Under the pieces are notes generated by a model. It saw only the letters and a list, made by a program, of their open reading frames with translations. It was not told the origin of the DNA and ran no database searches. Below are positions 45,106 through 54,835 of a DNA stretch of 64,000 nt, piece after piece. A program made the position numbers and the translations under genes. Where the stretch lies: assembly GCF_001373415.1 (NCBI RefSeq), contig NZ_CDSE01000041.1, forward strand, positions 25,257 through 89,256, read 5' to 3'. Within the stretch, counting starts at the first letter, position 1, and every line of letters begins with the position of its first letter. The DNA comes from Paenibacillus dakarensis (lineage in GTDB: Bacteria; Bacillota; Bacilli; Paenibacillales; Paenibacillaceae).

Positions 45106-46401
45106 ATGATGATTGACATGAAATGGCTTAGAGAACAGGAAGAGAATCAGTTAAGAGTACAGCAAGCAGCCGATCAAAAAGGAATTAAGCTGTCGGTGGC
45201 GGAGCTTTTGAAGCTTGATGAGCAGCGGCGGTTGCTCTTGCAGGATGTAGAAGCCCTGCGCCAGAAGCGGAACCAGCTTACACAGGAGATCAGCGTCCTC
45301 ATGCGGGAGGGAAAACGGGAGCAGGCTGAGCCTGTAAAGCAGAAGGTTAAAGAGATCAATGAGCAGCTGACCGGACAAGAAAACCAGCTTCGTGAAGTCG
45401 AAGCGGCGTACTCGGAGCTTATCATGCTTGTACCAAATATCGTCTCGGAGGATACGCCAGTGGGTGCCTCGGACCAGGATAATGTGGTGGTCAGACAGAT
45501 CGGGGAGCCCCCTGTGTTCCCGTTTCCGTTCCGGGATCATGTGGAGCTCGGCGAGATGCATCAAATGATTGATATCCCCCGCGGCGTCAAAACCGCCGGC
45601 AGCCGAAATTACTACTTGGCTGGTGTAGGGGTTCAGCTTCACAGGGCTGTGCAGCAGCTGGCACTGGACCTGCTGGTGAAGAAAGGATTTACACTGCTCG
45701 ATGTGCCGCTTATGGTACGGACAGAGGCACTCATGAACACAGCCTTCTTCCCGCTGGGCAAAGACCAGACCTTCCATATCACGGATGAAAATAAATGGCT
45801 GGTCGGCACGGCGGAGGTTCCGCTCGTCTCGTATTACAGCGGTGAAACTGTAGATGTTACAGAGCCTCTGAAGCTTGCTGCAGCTTCGATGTGTTTCCGC
45901 AGTGAGATCGGCTCGGCAGGCAAGGATGTACGCGGGTTGTACCGGGTTCACCAGTTCGCCAAGGTTGAGCAGGTTATCTTGTGTAAGGCAGATCTGGAGG
46001 TATCGGAGCGCATGCATCAGGAGATCACTGCGAATGCTGAAGAGCTCCTCCAGCTGCTGGAGCTTCCTTACCAGGTGATGGCCGTCTGCACGGGAGACAT
46101 GTCGCAGAAGACGTACAAGCAATACGATATCGAAACCTGGATGCCAAGCAGAGGTGCCTATGGCGAGACACATTCGTCGTCGAACCTGCTGGACTTTCAG
46201 GCCCGGCGTTCGAACATCCGATATCGGGATGAAGACGGAAACTTGCAGTACTGCCATACCTTGAACAATACGGAAGTCGCCTCGCCGCGCATCCTGATTC
46301 CTCTGCTGGAGAATCATCAGCTGGAGGACGGATCGATTGCCATTCCAAAGGCTCTTCAGCCTTATATGAACGGAATGGAACGGATTGAGTTACGGAAATA
46401 A
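45106..46401 (+). CDS. serS: Seryl-tRNA synthetase, divergent type
   Basis: Charges tRNA-Ser with serine. The 431-residue protein has the N-terminal coiled-coil arm (about 30-100) and a class II core: TAEVPLVSYYSGE, motif 2 FRSEIGSAGKDVRGLYRVHQ and the motif 3 region. The last differs from the common bacterial form: HTLNNTEVASPRIL stands where HTLNGSGLAVGRTL is usual, and ETHSSSNLLDFQARR replaces EVSSCSN-type residues. So it may be a second SerRS paralogue and not the main one. I chose the ATG at 45106; the GTG at 45103 and ATG at 45109 are alternatives. The T-box gives Ser-responsive control. Confidence 0.88.
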   Translation: MMIDMKWLREQEENQLRVQQAADQKGIKLSVAELLKLDEQRRLLLQDVEALRQKRNQLTQEISVLMREGKREQAEPVKQKVKEINEQLTGQENQLREVEAAYSELIMLVPNIVSEDTPVGASDQDNVVVRQIGEPPVFPFPFRDHVELGEMHQMIDIPRGVKTAGSRNYYLAGVGVQLHRAVQQLALDLLVKKGFTLLDVPLMVRTEALMNTAFFPLGKDQTFHITDENKWLVGTAEVPLVSYYSGETVDVTEPLKLAAASMCFRSEIGSAGKDVRGLYRVHQFAKVEQVILCKADLEVSERMHQEITANAEELLQLLELPYQVMAVCTGDMSQKTYKQYDIETWMPSRGAYGETHSSSNLLDFQARRSNIRYRDEDGNLQYCHTLNNTEVASPRILIPLLENHQLEDGSIAIPKALQPYMNGMERIELRK

Positions 46402-46439
46402 TAAAGGAGCCTGAATCCTGCTCTCTGGGAACACCGAAC

Positions 46440-46474
46440 AAAGAGCCCTACCTGTGAAGTAAGGGCTCTTTTTG
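46440..46474 (+). terminator. Terminator after serS
   Basis: AAAGAGCCCTTAC-like arms (AAAGAGCCCT with AGGGCTCTTT) enclose a short loop and are followed by TTGGG. Confidence 0.85.
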
Positions 46475-46581
46475 GGATGCCTCGAGTATAACCACTTAAC
46501 AAAAGTTTCGTTATACGCCCACAGGGTATATAATACAACTGTGCTATTTTTTAAACAGTATCTAAATAGGAGGATATTCAG

Positions 46582-47598
46582 ATGACAGTATCCAAAACAG
46601 TTCAACATATACCCGTTTCTATTCTGGACCTGGCTCCAATTACTGAAGGGAGCACGGCCGCGGAATCGCTTCGGAACTCGCTTGATCTTGCCCAGCATGC
46701 AGAGAAGTGGGGATATCACCGCTACTGGCTTGCAGAGCATCACAACATGACAGGTATCGCAAGCTCAGCTACTTCCGTGGTTATTGGACATATTGCAGCC
46801 GGTACCCAAACGATGCGGATCGGTGCCGGGGGCATCATGCTGCCGAACCATTCCCCGCTCGTTATCGCTGAGCAGTTCGGTACCCTGGAGTCACTTTTTC
46901 CAGGCCGGATCGACCTTGGCCTTGGCCGGGCACCAGGCTCAGACCAGCTGACGGCGCGTGCTCTGCGCCGCGGTCCGGGCAGCGATGGTCAGGATTTCCC
47001 TGAACGGCTGGGTGAGCTTCGCAATTACTTCCATCCAACCTCCGGCTCCTCCATGCAAGTACGGGCCGTTCCCGGGGAGGGACTGGATGTTCCGATCTGG
47101 CTGCTTGGCTCCAGCGGATTCAGTGCACAGTTATCCGCTCAGCTTGGACTGCCGTTTGCGTTTGCCAGCCACTTCGCACCGGATTACCTGCTGCCTGCAC
47201 TGGATCTGTACCGCAGCAACTTTAAACCTTCCGAAGAACTGCAGCAGCCCTATGCCATGGTTGGCGTTAATGTGATCTGTGCAGATACGGATGAAGAAGC
47301 GCACCGTCTTGCCACTTCAGCGCAGCAGCAGTTCCTGAATATTATCCGGGGCCGCACGGGTCAGCTTAAGCCGCCGGTCGACAGTATGGATGACATCTGG
47401 AGCCCGCAGGAAAAAGCGGTTGTCGGACGTACTCTCAGCTTCTCCGCTATCGGAAGCCCAGCCACAGTGCGTGAGCAGCTGGATCGCTTTATCGACATGA
47501 CAGACGCGGACGAGATCATTGTGGCATCTGCCATTTACGATCATAAAGCCCGTCTCCGTTCCTATGAGCTGCTGGCGGACATCGGCATCACTAAATAA
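46582..47598 (+). CDS. LLM-class flavin-dependent oxidoreductase
   Basis: A 338-residue luciferase-like monooxygenase of the group with the MsnO8/YhbW-like N-terminus [14 protein letters not shown]. The conserved [16 protein letters not shown] and [33 protein letters not shown] stretches (shown in part) are clear. FMN is the likely cofactor. TAGGAGGAT precedes the ATG. It is a single gene between terminators; the substrate is unknown. Confidence 0.88.
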   Translation: MTVSKTVQHIPVSILDLAPITEGSTAAESLRNSLDLAQHAEKWGYHRYWLAEHHNMTGIASSATSVVIGHIAAGTQTMRIGAGGIMLPNHSPLVIAEQFGTLESLFPGRIDLGLGRAPGSDQLTARALRRGPGSDGQDFPERLGELRNYFHPTSGSSMQVRAVPGEGLDVPIWLLGSSGFSAQLSAQLGLPFAFASHFAPDYLLPALDLYRSNFKPSEELQQPYAMVGVNVICADTDEEAHRLATSAQQQFLNIIRGRTGQLKPPVDSMDDIWSPQEKAVVGRTLSFSAIGSPATVREQLDRFIDMTDADEIIVASAIYDHKARLRSYELLADIGITK

Positions 47599-47615
47599 CT
47601 CACCATTTACCATGA

Positions 47616-47656
47616 AAAGACCAGCTGATATCCTGCGGGATATCGGCTGGTCTTTT
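47616..47656 (+). terminator. Terminator after the LLM oxidoreductase gene
   Basis: AAAAGACCAGC and GATATC pair with GATATC and GCTGGTCTTTT (one mismatch), then TCTATTC. It also lies just past the end of the AraC gene on the other strand. Confidence 0.85.
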
Positions 47657-47668
47657 CTATTCCTTTCG

Positions 47669-49945
47669 TTAAGGGCATATTTGGTGATCATCGGTTCCGT
47701 TCTGTACCATTTCGAGCTTACGGTATTCTCCCGGCGGTATGCCCGTCATCTTCTTGAACATCCGGTTGAAGGAGGTCACATTGCTGTAGCCGAGATGGCT
47801 GCTGATCTCCTGAATAGACATGCTGCTTGCTCCAAGCAGATCCTTCGCCTTACGGATCCGGACCGAGTTGAAATGCTCACTGAAGTTAGCGCCGGTCTTC
47901 TCCTTGATATAGACGGAAAGATACGCCGCCGACAGGTTCAGACTTTCAGCCAGATGATCCAGCGAAATCTCGCTTCCCACCCCATTGGCGATATAGTCCA
48001 TCACATAAGAAATAATGGGGTCCTGCTCCTCCTTCTTGGATTGGATGACTTCGGCGGCTGTTTCAAACAGCTGGGCAAAAAAGAGCTTGAAATGCTCCAG
48101 GGTGCAGCATTCCATCATGAGCTTCGTCTGCTGCTTCGCCATTCCCTGGTCAACCGTTCCATACGGCTCCAGAATCTTCATCACCCTGGTTATGATGCCG
48201 TCCGACAGCCTTCGCAGCTGGCGGATGCTTGCCTCCTTGCGGTTGAACTGGTCCAGCATCCGTTCAATAAAGGAGATGCAGAACGGTGCATTCCCGGCCT
48301 GCAAATTCGCGTACAGCTCATGTTCCTGCTGCACCGTAAATACCAGCGCTCCCGCATCCGGCTGCGGTCCGCGGATGATTTGTGTCTCATCGACCGGCCT
48401 GCCGCACTGGACCAGCTCCAGCACCTCATTATACGCTTCACTGAATTCGGAAGAATTCGGATAAACCGAGCTGATGCCGATGGTCACCAGCACATAGCTG
48501 TTATCTTGATCCAGCCGCTCCTTCAGCCCGGACAGGGCTTTGTCGAGATCCTCCCGCACTTCGTCCCTGCGGATCAGGGAAATAATCTGATTATTCTCAA
48601 TCTGCAGCGTGTGGGAAGATGGAATAAACTCCGAGACGATGACATTGATGTACTCATGTATGTAATACGCCATCCGGTTCGTCTTCATATGCGTGCTTTC
48701 CGCTGGCCTTGCCTTGAAGTGGAGCTGATACAGCACAAGAATAAAAGGCTCCTCCAGCTCGGCGATGTCCTTCCAATCATTGATGTCTGACACAATCGCT
48801 TTCAGTTTATTGATATAACCGAAGCTGGTGAGCAGTGACTGTTTGTTTTGAAGCTCCTGGTGGATCGATTCCTTCTCCAGCATTAAATTGCGGATATTTT
48901 GATGAATAAGATCAAATTCATGAACCCTGCTGTCCAGTCTGGCCGAATTGGGGTGAAGGATTGAGGCCATGAACTGTTTCACCGGCCGATGGATTCCCCG
49001 GACAAAATACATGGACACCAGCAGTCCGAGCACGATCGAGACGGCCAAGATGAGTATCAGATTCCAGTTGGTGCTTCTTACTTTCGCCGCAATGCTTGAG
49101 GATGACACGGCCGTCACATAGGTTAAATTGTTCTCCTCATCCTTTTCCTTAAAGAAATAGTATCCGTGCGACAGTGTGAATGTCTCATTTCCATCAAGAG
49201 CGGGAATAGCATCTATCATTACATTTCCGGGTGTGCGATACAGTACCGCCCCGTCCCCGTCCAGAATGATAAACTGCTTATCCTCCGCATCATCATAAAA
49301 AGCCTCATTCATCAGCCTGGCATCCAGAAAGGCGATAACCTGATAGTTCGAGGACGGCATATGAAAGGATACCGGGATGATGCCCAGTGTCTTTGAGGCA
49401 TTCAGTCCCGATGTAAGGAAAGCGCTTTCCGAATGGATCATAAAGCTGCCTGGTCTGCTGATATTGTCCTCCCAATAAGAAACGGAATACGGCTCGCTTA
49501 CATAAAATTTCGAAAACATCATATCGGCGGACAGGCTGCCTTCCTTATCCAGCACAACCCCGCCTTTATTAAAATGAATCAACAGATTGTCCAAATAAAA
49601 CATCGGATTGGATGCATGAGTCCGAAGCTCCCTTAGAATATCCTTGGCTTCTCTGTAATTGATATCCTTCGCCTCCCGCTTCTCAATCTGATGATGGAAG
49701 GCAACAACATCGTCCTTCGAATAAATATCAAATACCAACGTCTTGACCCGCTCAAAATGAGTTTGATACCGTTCGGCGGTGTTTCTCAGCATCATCCGGT
49801 TATACTGAATGATTTCGTTCTGTACGCCTTTACTAAACAAGCCGACAGACAAGAGATTAAACATGGAAAACAGAAGGATAATGACCAGAAAACTGACATA
49901 AATCCGAAATACGAAGCTCCGCTGCTTAAACCATTTCCACTTCAA
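47669..49945 (-). CDS. AraC-family regulator with membrane sensor (YesS-like)
   Basis: A 758-residue membrane-bound regulator. Membrane segments lie at about 10-32 and 290-312 and hold an extracellular sensor of about 255 residues. A central cytosolic region with a predicted coil at about 355-375 follows, then an AraC domain (about 650-745) with LAESLNLSAAYLSVYIKEKTG and SHLGYSNVTSFNRMFKKMTG. It is the usual partner of sugar ABC operons in Paenibacillus. The start is a TTG at 49945 with GGAGGG before it. It is divergent from the sugar ABC genes and probably activates them. Confidence 0.88.
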   Translation of the reverse strand: MKWKWFKQRSFVFRIYVSFLVIILLFSMFNLLSVGLFSKGVQNEIIQYNRMMLRNTAERYQTHFERVKTLVFDIYSKDDVVAFHHQIEKREAKDINYREAKDILRELRTHASNPMFYLDNLLIHFNKGGVVLDKEGSLSADMMFSKFYVSEPYSVSYWEDNISRPGSFMIHSESAFLTSGLNASKTLGIIPVSFHMPSSNYQVIAFLDARLMNEAFYDDAEDKQFIILDGDGAVLYRTPGNVMIDAIPALDGNETFTLSHGYYFFKEKDEENNLTYVTAVSSSSIAAKVRSTNWNLILILAVSIVLGLLVSMYFVRGIHRPVKQFMASILHPNSARLDSRVHEFDLIHQNIRNLMLEKESIHQELQNKQSLLTSFGYINKLKAIVSDINDWKDIAELEEPFILVLYQLHFKARPAESTHMKTNRMAYYIHEYINVIVSEFIPSSHTLQIENNQIISLIRRDEVREDLDKALSGLKERLDQDNSYVLVTIGISSVYPNSSEFSEAYNEVLELVQCGRPVDETQIIRGPQPDAGALVFTVQQEHELYANLQAGNAPFCISFIERMLDQFNRKEASIRQLRRLSDGIITRVMKILEPYGTVDQGMAKQQTKLMMECCTLEHFKLFFAQLFETAAEVIQSKKEEQDPIISYVMDYIANGVGSEISLDHLAESLNLSAAYLSVYIKEKTGANFSEHFNSVRIRKAKDLLGASSMSIQEISSHLGYSNVTSFNRMFKKMTGIPPGEYRKLEMVQNGTDDHQICP

Positions 49946-50091
49946 TTGCTCTTATCCCTCCGTTTCGCAGTTTGACAATTGCATGGTCACCCATATTTTA
50001 CCTAAAACACTGTCTCACAGTACAATCATTTTTTTGTAAAGTTATCTTTTCTTTATCTCAGCCAATAAGACGATAAGATCATAAAGAAGTG

Positions 50092-50170
50092 TTCATTTTC
50101 ATGCACCGATTCTCCTGCTAAGATGCAATAAAACCCCGGGAAAGGAGAGAATTTTCATTTTCACGCTCCG
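50092..50170 (+). promoter_or_regulatory. Direct repeats upstream of the sugar ABC operon
   Basis: TTCATTTTCATGCACCG (50092-50108) and TTCATTTTCACGCTCCG (50154-50170) match at 15 of 17 positions, with starts 62 bases apart. They lie in the 363-base gap between the regulator and the ABC genes and are candidate regulator sites. The rest of the gap (49946-50308) has no gene; it includes a leader of more than 100 bases. Confidence 0.4.
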
Positions 50171-50308
50171 TTAATACAAGGAAAACAAACGCCTTATACA
50201 ATGGATTTAAATTCATGGCATGGATGAACTTGATAAAAAGAGGTGGTCTGAGCTGCATTTTCCTGTTTCTCTTTGTTCCTGATCGACCTATAGAAAGGAG
50301 AGTCGTGT

Positions 50309-51271
50309 TTGTCTACTCCCCATTTGGTACCAACCGCTTCTAAAAAGACCCGAAACCAAACGGACCGACGCATGGTATATAAACGCATAAAAAAGAACTG
50401 GGATCTGTACCTGCTGATCCTTCCTGTAATCGCTTTCTTTCTGGTCTTCGAATACGGGCCGATGTACGGTCTGCAGATTGCCTTTAAAGATTTTATCGCC
50501 AATAAAGGAATACTGGACAGCCCGTGGGTAGGCCTCAAGCATTTCGAGCGCTTTTTTGACAGCTATTATTTCTGGAGGCTTCTCGGTAACACGCTTGGCA
50601 TCGGTCTGTACCAGCTGCTTGTCGGCTTTCCGATCCCGATCATCCTGGCGCTGCTCATTAATGAGGTCCGTTCCAGAAAATTCAGCCGGTTCGTGCAGAC
50701 GATCACGTATGCTCCCCACTTCTTGTCCACTGTCGTCATGGTCGGATTACTGTACATTTTCCTCTCGCCGCAAACGGGTCTGCTCAACACACTGATCACC
50801 TCGCTCGGCGGGAACCCGATCGCCTTCTTGACGAAGCCGGAGTGGTTCAAGAGCATCTTCGTCTTGTCAGGCGTCTGGCAGCAGATGGGATGGAGCTCCA
50901 TCATCTACCTGGCCGCGCTAGCGGGCATCGACCAGCAGCTTCATGAGGCTGCACGTGTGGACGGCGCCAGCCGCTGGCAGCGGATCTGGCACATCAACCT
51001 GCCAGGGATTATGCCGACGATTATCGTACTGCTCATCCTGAACATGGGCTCCCTGCTCGGTGTCGGGTTTGAGAAGGTATTCCTGATGCAGAATTCGCTG
51101 AATATGCCGGCGTCCGATGTCATCTCCACGCATGTATACCGCAAGGGGATCATTGACGGTCAGTACAGCTATTCCGCCGCTGTCGGCCTGTTCAACTCAG
51201 TGATTAACTTTATCCTGCTGGTTACCGTCAACCGTATCGCCCGCAAAATAAATCAGACCAGTCTGTGGTAG
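50309..51271 (+). CDS. ABC sugar transporter permease, LplB type
   Basis: A 320-residue permease with six membrane segments. The EAA loop lies in LHEAARVDGASRWQRIWHINLPGI (key part EAARVDGASRWQRI). It belongs to the LplB/YtcP group of sugar permeases that pair with LplC type proteins. The TTG start at 50309 has AAAGGAG before it. It forms an operon with the two genes that follow; the ATPase (MsmX-like) is not in this cluster, which is common for this type. Confidence 0.92.
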   Translation: MSTPHLVPTASKKTRNQTDRRMVYKRIKKNWDLYLLILPVIAFFLVFEYGPMYGLQIAFKDFIANKGILDSPWVGLKHFERFFDSYYFWRLLGNTLGIGLYQLLVGFPIPIILALLINEVRSRKFSRFVQTITYAPHFLSTVVMVGLLYIFLSPQTGLLNTLITSLGGNPIAFLTKPEWFKSIFVLSGVWQQMGWSSIIYLAALAGIDQQLHEAARVDGASRWQRIWHINLPGIMPTIIVLLILNMGSLLGVGFEKVFLMQNSLNMPASDVISTHVYRKGIIDGQYSYSAAVGLFNSVINFILLVTVNRIARKINQTSLW

Positions 51272-51284
51272 GAGGTGATGGATC

Positions 51285-52169
51285 TTGAATAATCAAAGTA
51301 AAAGCGAGAAGTGGTTTGACCGGGGTGTGCATATCGTTTTAATTCTTATCTGCGTAGCCGTGCTGTACCCGCTCGTCTTCGTCCTCATGGCGTCCATCAG
51401 CAGCCCGGATGCCGTCATGCGGGGCGAGGTGTGGCTCTGGCCGAAAGAGCTTACGATGGTCGGATACAGCAAAATTTTTCAGAATGACGAAATTCTGATT
51501 GGTTACGGAAACACCATCCTGTATACGGTGGTCGGAACGGCAATCAATCTGGTAATGTCCATCGCAGCGGCTTATCCGCTTTCCCGGAAGGATTTCTTCG
51601 GCCGCAATACCATTGCTGCCCTGCTAGTGTTTACGATGTTCTTCAGCGGAGGGATGGTTCCGACCTACCTGCTCGTCAAAAGTCTCGGGATGCTGAATTC
51701 TATGTGGGCGCTGCTCATTCCGGGAGCCGTGTCCGTGTACAATGTCCTGATTATGCGGACCTTCTTCCAGAACGGCATTCCTTATGAGGTTCAGGAGGCC
51801 GCTTCGATTGACGGCTGCTCGAATATGAGCACCTTGATCCGGATCGTGCTGCCGTTATCCATGCCGATTATTGCCGTTATGATCCTGTTCTACAGCGTCG
51901 GACATTGGAACGCCTACTTCAGCGCATTGATCTACTTGACCGACCGCGACAAGTACCCGCTTCAGCTGTTCCTGCGCGAGATCCTCATCCAGGGCCAGAT
52001 GCAGGAGATGCTTGGTATTGGCGACGATACCCAGTCCCGAATTGTCATGGAGGGCGAGGCCATTAAATACGCAGCTGTCATTGTTGCGAACCTGCCTGTA
52101 CTCTGCCTCTACCCGTTCCTGCAGAAGTATTTTGTCAAAGGCGTTATGATTGGAGCAGTCAAAGGCTAG
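51285..52169 (+). CDS. ABC sugar transporter permease, LplC type
   Basis: A 294-residue permease with six membrane segments and the EAA loop in VQEAASIDGCSNMSTLIRIVLPLS (key part EAASIDG). It starts TTG at 51285 with GGAGGTGAT before it, and lies 13 bases after the first permease. It is the second half of the heterodimeric pore. Confidence 0.92.
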   Translation: MNNQSKSEKWFDRGVHIVLILICVAVLYPLVFVLMASISSPDAVMRGEVWLWPKELTMVGYSKIFQNDEILIGYGNTILYTVVGTAINLVMSIAAAYPLSRKDFFGRNTIAALLVFTMFFSGGMVPTYLLVKSLGMLNSMWALLIPGAVSVYNVLIMRTFFQNGIPYEVQEAASIDGCSNMSTLIRIVLPLSMPIIAVMILFYSVGHWNAYFSALIYLTDRDKYPLQLFLREILIQGQMQEMLGIGDDTQSRIVMEGEAIKYAAVIVANLPVLCLYPFLQKYFVKGVMIGAVKG

Positions 52170-52229
52170 TATGCCATGCCAGATTAACGGATTCATAAAC
52201 ATTTTCCAATTGAAAGGGTGTCTATTTGG

Positions 52230-53846
52230 ATGAAAAGAAAAAGCTTGGTTTCATTATTGCTGGCTGCAGCCTTGACAGGAAGCCTGCTCTCCGGCTGCGG
52301 CAGCAAGACCGACGGAAAGACGGAAGCGGCTAACAAGGATAATGTGAACTTGACAGGCATGCCTATTGTCAAAGAGCCGGTATCCCTTACCTTCTTCACC
52401 GGTAAGGCAGCTACGAACGGCAATAACTTTGAAGAAACCCTTGTATGGAAAGAATACGCCAAGATGTCTAACATCAATGTTAAGTTCGAGCTGGTTCCGT
52501 TCGATAACCTGACCGAGAAGCGGAATTTGGCTCTGGCCAGCGGCGACTATCCCGATGCCTTTTACAGTGCCCGGGTGCCTGCGGCAGATCTGATGAAATA
52601 CGGCTCCCAGGGAACCTTTATCAAGCTGAATGACCTGATCGACCAGTATGCGCCGAACTTTAAGGCCCTCATGGAGAAGTATCCGGACCTGAAGAAGGGA
52701 TTGACCATGCCTGACGGCAATATTTATTCCTTCCCTTCCTTCTACAGCCCTGAATTTCTGCCGATGTTGATCGGTACGCCGCTGTGGGTCAAGCAGGAAT
52801 TCCTCGATAAGCTGAATATGAAGGAACCGACGACAACCGAGGAGTTCTATCAATACTTAAAGGGTGTCAAGGAGAACGATCTGAACGGAAACGGCAAGAA
52901 GGATGAAATCCCGTATGCCGGAACAGGAATCAATCCGCTGATCGAGCAGCTGCGGGGAGCATGGGGCTTCGGCAACCGGGGCCTCGGCCATAAGCATGTG
53001 GACGTGGACCCTGCTACGAATGAGCTCCGGTTCTTCCGTACGGACCCGAAATATAAAGAGGTCATTGAATATATGCGTAAGCTGTATACAGAAGGCCTGA
53101 TCGACAACGAAATTTTCACAATCAAGACCAGCGCGCTTTACGCTAAAGGACAGGAAGGCATTTTCGGGGCAACCATTAATCCCAACCCGGCAACCCAAAT
53201 GAACCAGACCGGTTACTTTGGACTTGGCGCTTTGAAAGGACCGTATGGCGATCAGCTGTACACGCATATTAAAGTCCCTGTCGTTTGGCCGGGCGCCTTC
53301 GTCATTACGGATAAGAACAAAAATCCGGAAGCGACTGTAAGATGGATGGACCACTTCTACGGTGATGAGGGAGCGACCTTCTACTTCATGGGCCTTGAAG
53401 GGCAGACATACACCAAAAATGCAGACGGAGAGCTGCAATTCACAGAAGAGATCACGAAAAACCCGAACGGACTTACCATGGACCAGGCTTTGGCCAAATA
53501 TATTACTTGGCTGGGCGGCAGCTATCCGGGATACGTGCAGGTGAAGTACTTTAAAGGGTCTGAATCACTTCCTGAATCGATTGCCGTCGGTGAAAAAGCC
53601 GAGCCTTATAAGATTAAGGAACAGTGGAGCGCCTTCAACTATACGGAAGAAGAGACAGATTTCATGTCCACCGTTGGAGCGGATATCGGCACCTATATCG
53701 AAGAGATGGAAGCGAAGTTCATTACGGGAGCAGCTCCGATGTCCGATTGGGATAAGTACGTGGCACAGGTTGAGAAGATGGGAGTTTCCGAGTATATGGA
53801 AATTTACAAAAAGGCTTATGAGCGTTACCAAAAAGTCGGCGAGTAA
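52230..53846 (+). CDS. Extracellular solute-binding lipoprotein (family 1, LplA-like)
   Basis: A 538-residue lipoprotein: signal peptide with lipobox LLSGC at about residues 19-23, then a two-lobed binding protein of the large LplA/YtcQ group. Typical stretches are SNINVKFELVPFDNLTEKRNLALASGDYPDAFY (shown in part: ALASGDYPD) and KENDLNGNGKKDEIPYAG. The last is the usual Ca-like DxNxNGxxDE loop. It probably binds an oligosaccharide or polysaccharide breakdown product, such as an oligogalacturonide or rhamnose unit; the ligand is not known. GAAAGGG precedes the ATG. Confidence 0.9.
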   Translation: MKRKSLVSLLLAAALTGSLLSGCGSKTDGKTEAANKDNVNLTGMPIVKEPVSLTFFTGKAATNGNNFEETLVWKEYAKMSNINVKFELVPFDNLTEKRNLALASGDYPDAFYSARVPAADLMKYGSQGTFIKLNDLIDQYAPNFKALMEKYPDLKKGLTMPDGNIYSFPSFYSPEFLPMLIGTPLWVKQEFLDKLNMKEPTTTEEFYQYLKGVKENDLNGNGKKDEIPYAGTGINPLIEQLRGAWGFGNRGLGHKHVDVDPATNELRFFRTDPKYKEVIEYMRKLYTEGLIDNEIFTIKTSALYAKGQEGIFGATINPNPATQMNQTGYFGLGALKGPYGDQLYTHIKVPVVWPGAFVITDKNKNPEATVRWMDHFYGDEGATFYFMGLEGQTYTKNADGELQFTEEITKNPNGLTMDQALAKYITWLGGSYPGYVQVKYFKGSESLPESIAVGEKAEPYKIKEQWSAFNYTEEETDFMSTVGADIGTYIEEMEAKFITGAAPMSDWDKYVAQVEKMGVSEYMEIYKKAYERYQKVGE

Positions 53847-53899
53847 GCAGACAGCTGCAGACGCGGTCGAATCCCGCTTGGCTGCATCGCATTTACAAT

Positions 53900-53960
53900 A
53901 AAAAAGCACCCCTTGGCATGCAGCTCAGAAATCCGCGCTGCCCCAAGGGGTGCTTTAATT
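53900..53960 (+). terminator. Terminator after the sugar ABC operon
   Basis: AAAGCACCCCTTGG pairs with CCAAGGGGTGCTTT around a 30-base loop, with AATTT after it. It lies between convergent genes. Confidence 0.85.
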
Positions 53961-53983
53961 TATGCTGAGAGTAACAACAGACG

Positions 53984-54742
53984 TTACAGTGTCAAACCGC
54001 CATCAACGTTGACGAGGGAGCCTGTCATGTAACTGGAAGCCGGAGATGCCATGAATGCTACCACATTGGCAATTTCCTCAGGTTCTGCCGGACGGCCCAT
54101 TCTCACATTGGAGACTTCCTCAGGAACATAGCCGCCTTCCTGGAAGGATTTCATGACGCCTGCGGTCAAGGCCGTTTTTACTGCTCCCGGCAAAATAGCA
54201 TTGATCCGGATGCCTCTTTTCACATATTCGAGTGCAGCCGATTTGGTCATCCCAACAACGCCGTGTTTCGTTGCCGAGTATACACTTGCACTGTGCTCAC
54301 TGCGGATACCTGCGGTTGAAGCCGTGTTCAGAATATGACCGCTGCCCTGCCGGTCCATAACTTGAAGAACATACTTCATGCCAAGGAAGCAGCCTTTCAG
54401 ATTGACGGCTACAAGGCGGTCGAACTCAGCTTCTTCGATATCGGCAAGCCGGTTAAACTTCTGTACCACGCCAGCGTTGTTATAGAAGAAATCAATTCTT
54501 CCATACGCCTCCACAGCTTTGTTCACATAGTTCTGAACATCTTCGCTCTTGGATACGTCGGCTTGAACGAAGATACCATTCCCGCCCTTATCCTTAATCA
54601 TCTGAAGCGTTTCTTCACCCGATTGTGCGTTATAGTCAACCAGAACGACGGTTGCGCCATTCTCCGCCAGCTTGATGCTGCTTGCACGGCCAATACCGCT
54701 GCCTGCACCTGTAATGATAGCTACTTGATTATTTTCCGACAT
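53984..54742 (-). CDS. Short-chain dehydrogenase/reductase
   Basis: A 252-residue classical SDR: NAD(P)-binding TGAGSGIGRA near residue 12, NNAG near 90, catalytic Ser/Tyr/Lys in STAG and YSATKHG near 154, and the ending YMTGSLVNVDGGLT. It probably oxidises or reduces an alcohol or ketone, with the substrate unknown. It follows a second SDR and a MarR gene on the same strand (93 bases after the first), in a likely operon. Confidence 0.9.
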   Translation of the reverse strand: MSENNQVAIITGAGSGIGRASSIKLAENGATVVLVDYNAQSGEETLQMIKDKGGNGIFVQADVSKSEDVQNYVNKAVEAYGRIDFFYNNAGVVQKFNRLADIEEAEFDRLVAVNLKGCFLGMKYVLQVMDRQGSGHILNTASTAGIRSEHSASVYSATKHGVVGMTKSAALEYVKRGIRINAILPGAVKTALTAGVMKSFQEGGYVPEEVSNVRMGRPAEPEEIANVVAFMASPASSYMTGSLVNVDGGLTL

Positions 54743-54835
54743 GATGACACTCTCCTCATCTCACGATAGACACTGATGTAAATGTAAATAACCTTTTACT
54801 ATAGCTGATATTGAATATTGAATATGAGGCGATTC

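Noticed and set aside
45151..46317. A 388-codon open frame opposite serS
   Set aside because: It is compositionally odd, has no recognised domain, and lies wholly within serS.
47519..48790. A 423-codon plus-strand frame opposite the YesS-like gene
   Set aside because: It has no ribosome site, and its protein is rich in His, Arg and Leu, as typical of a shadow frame.
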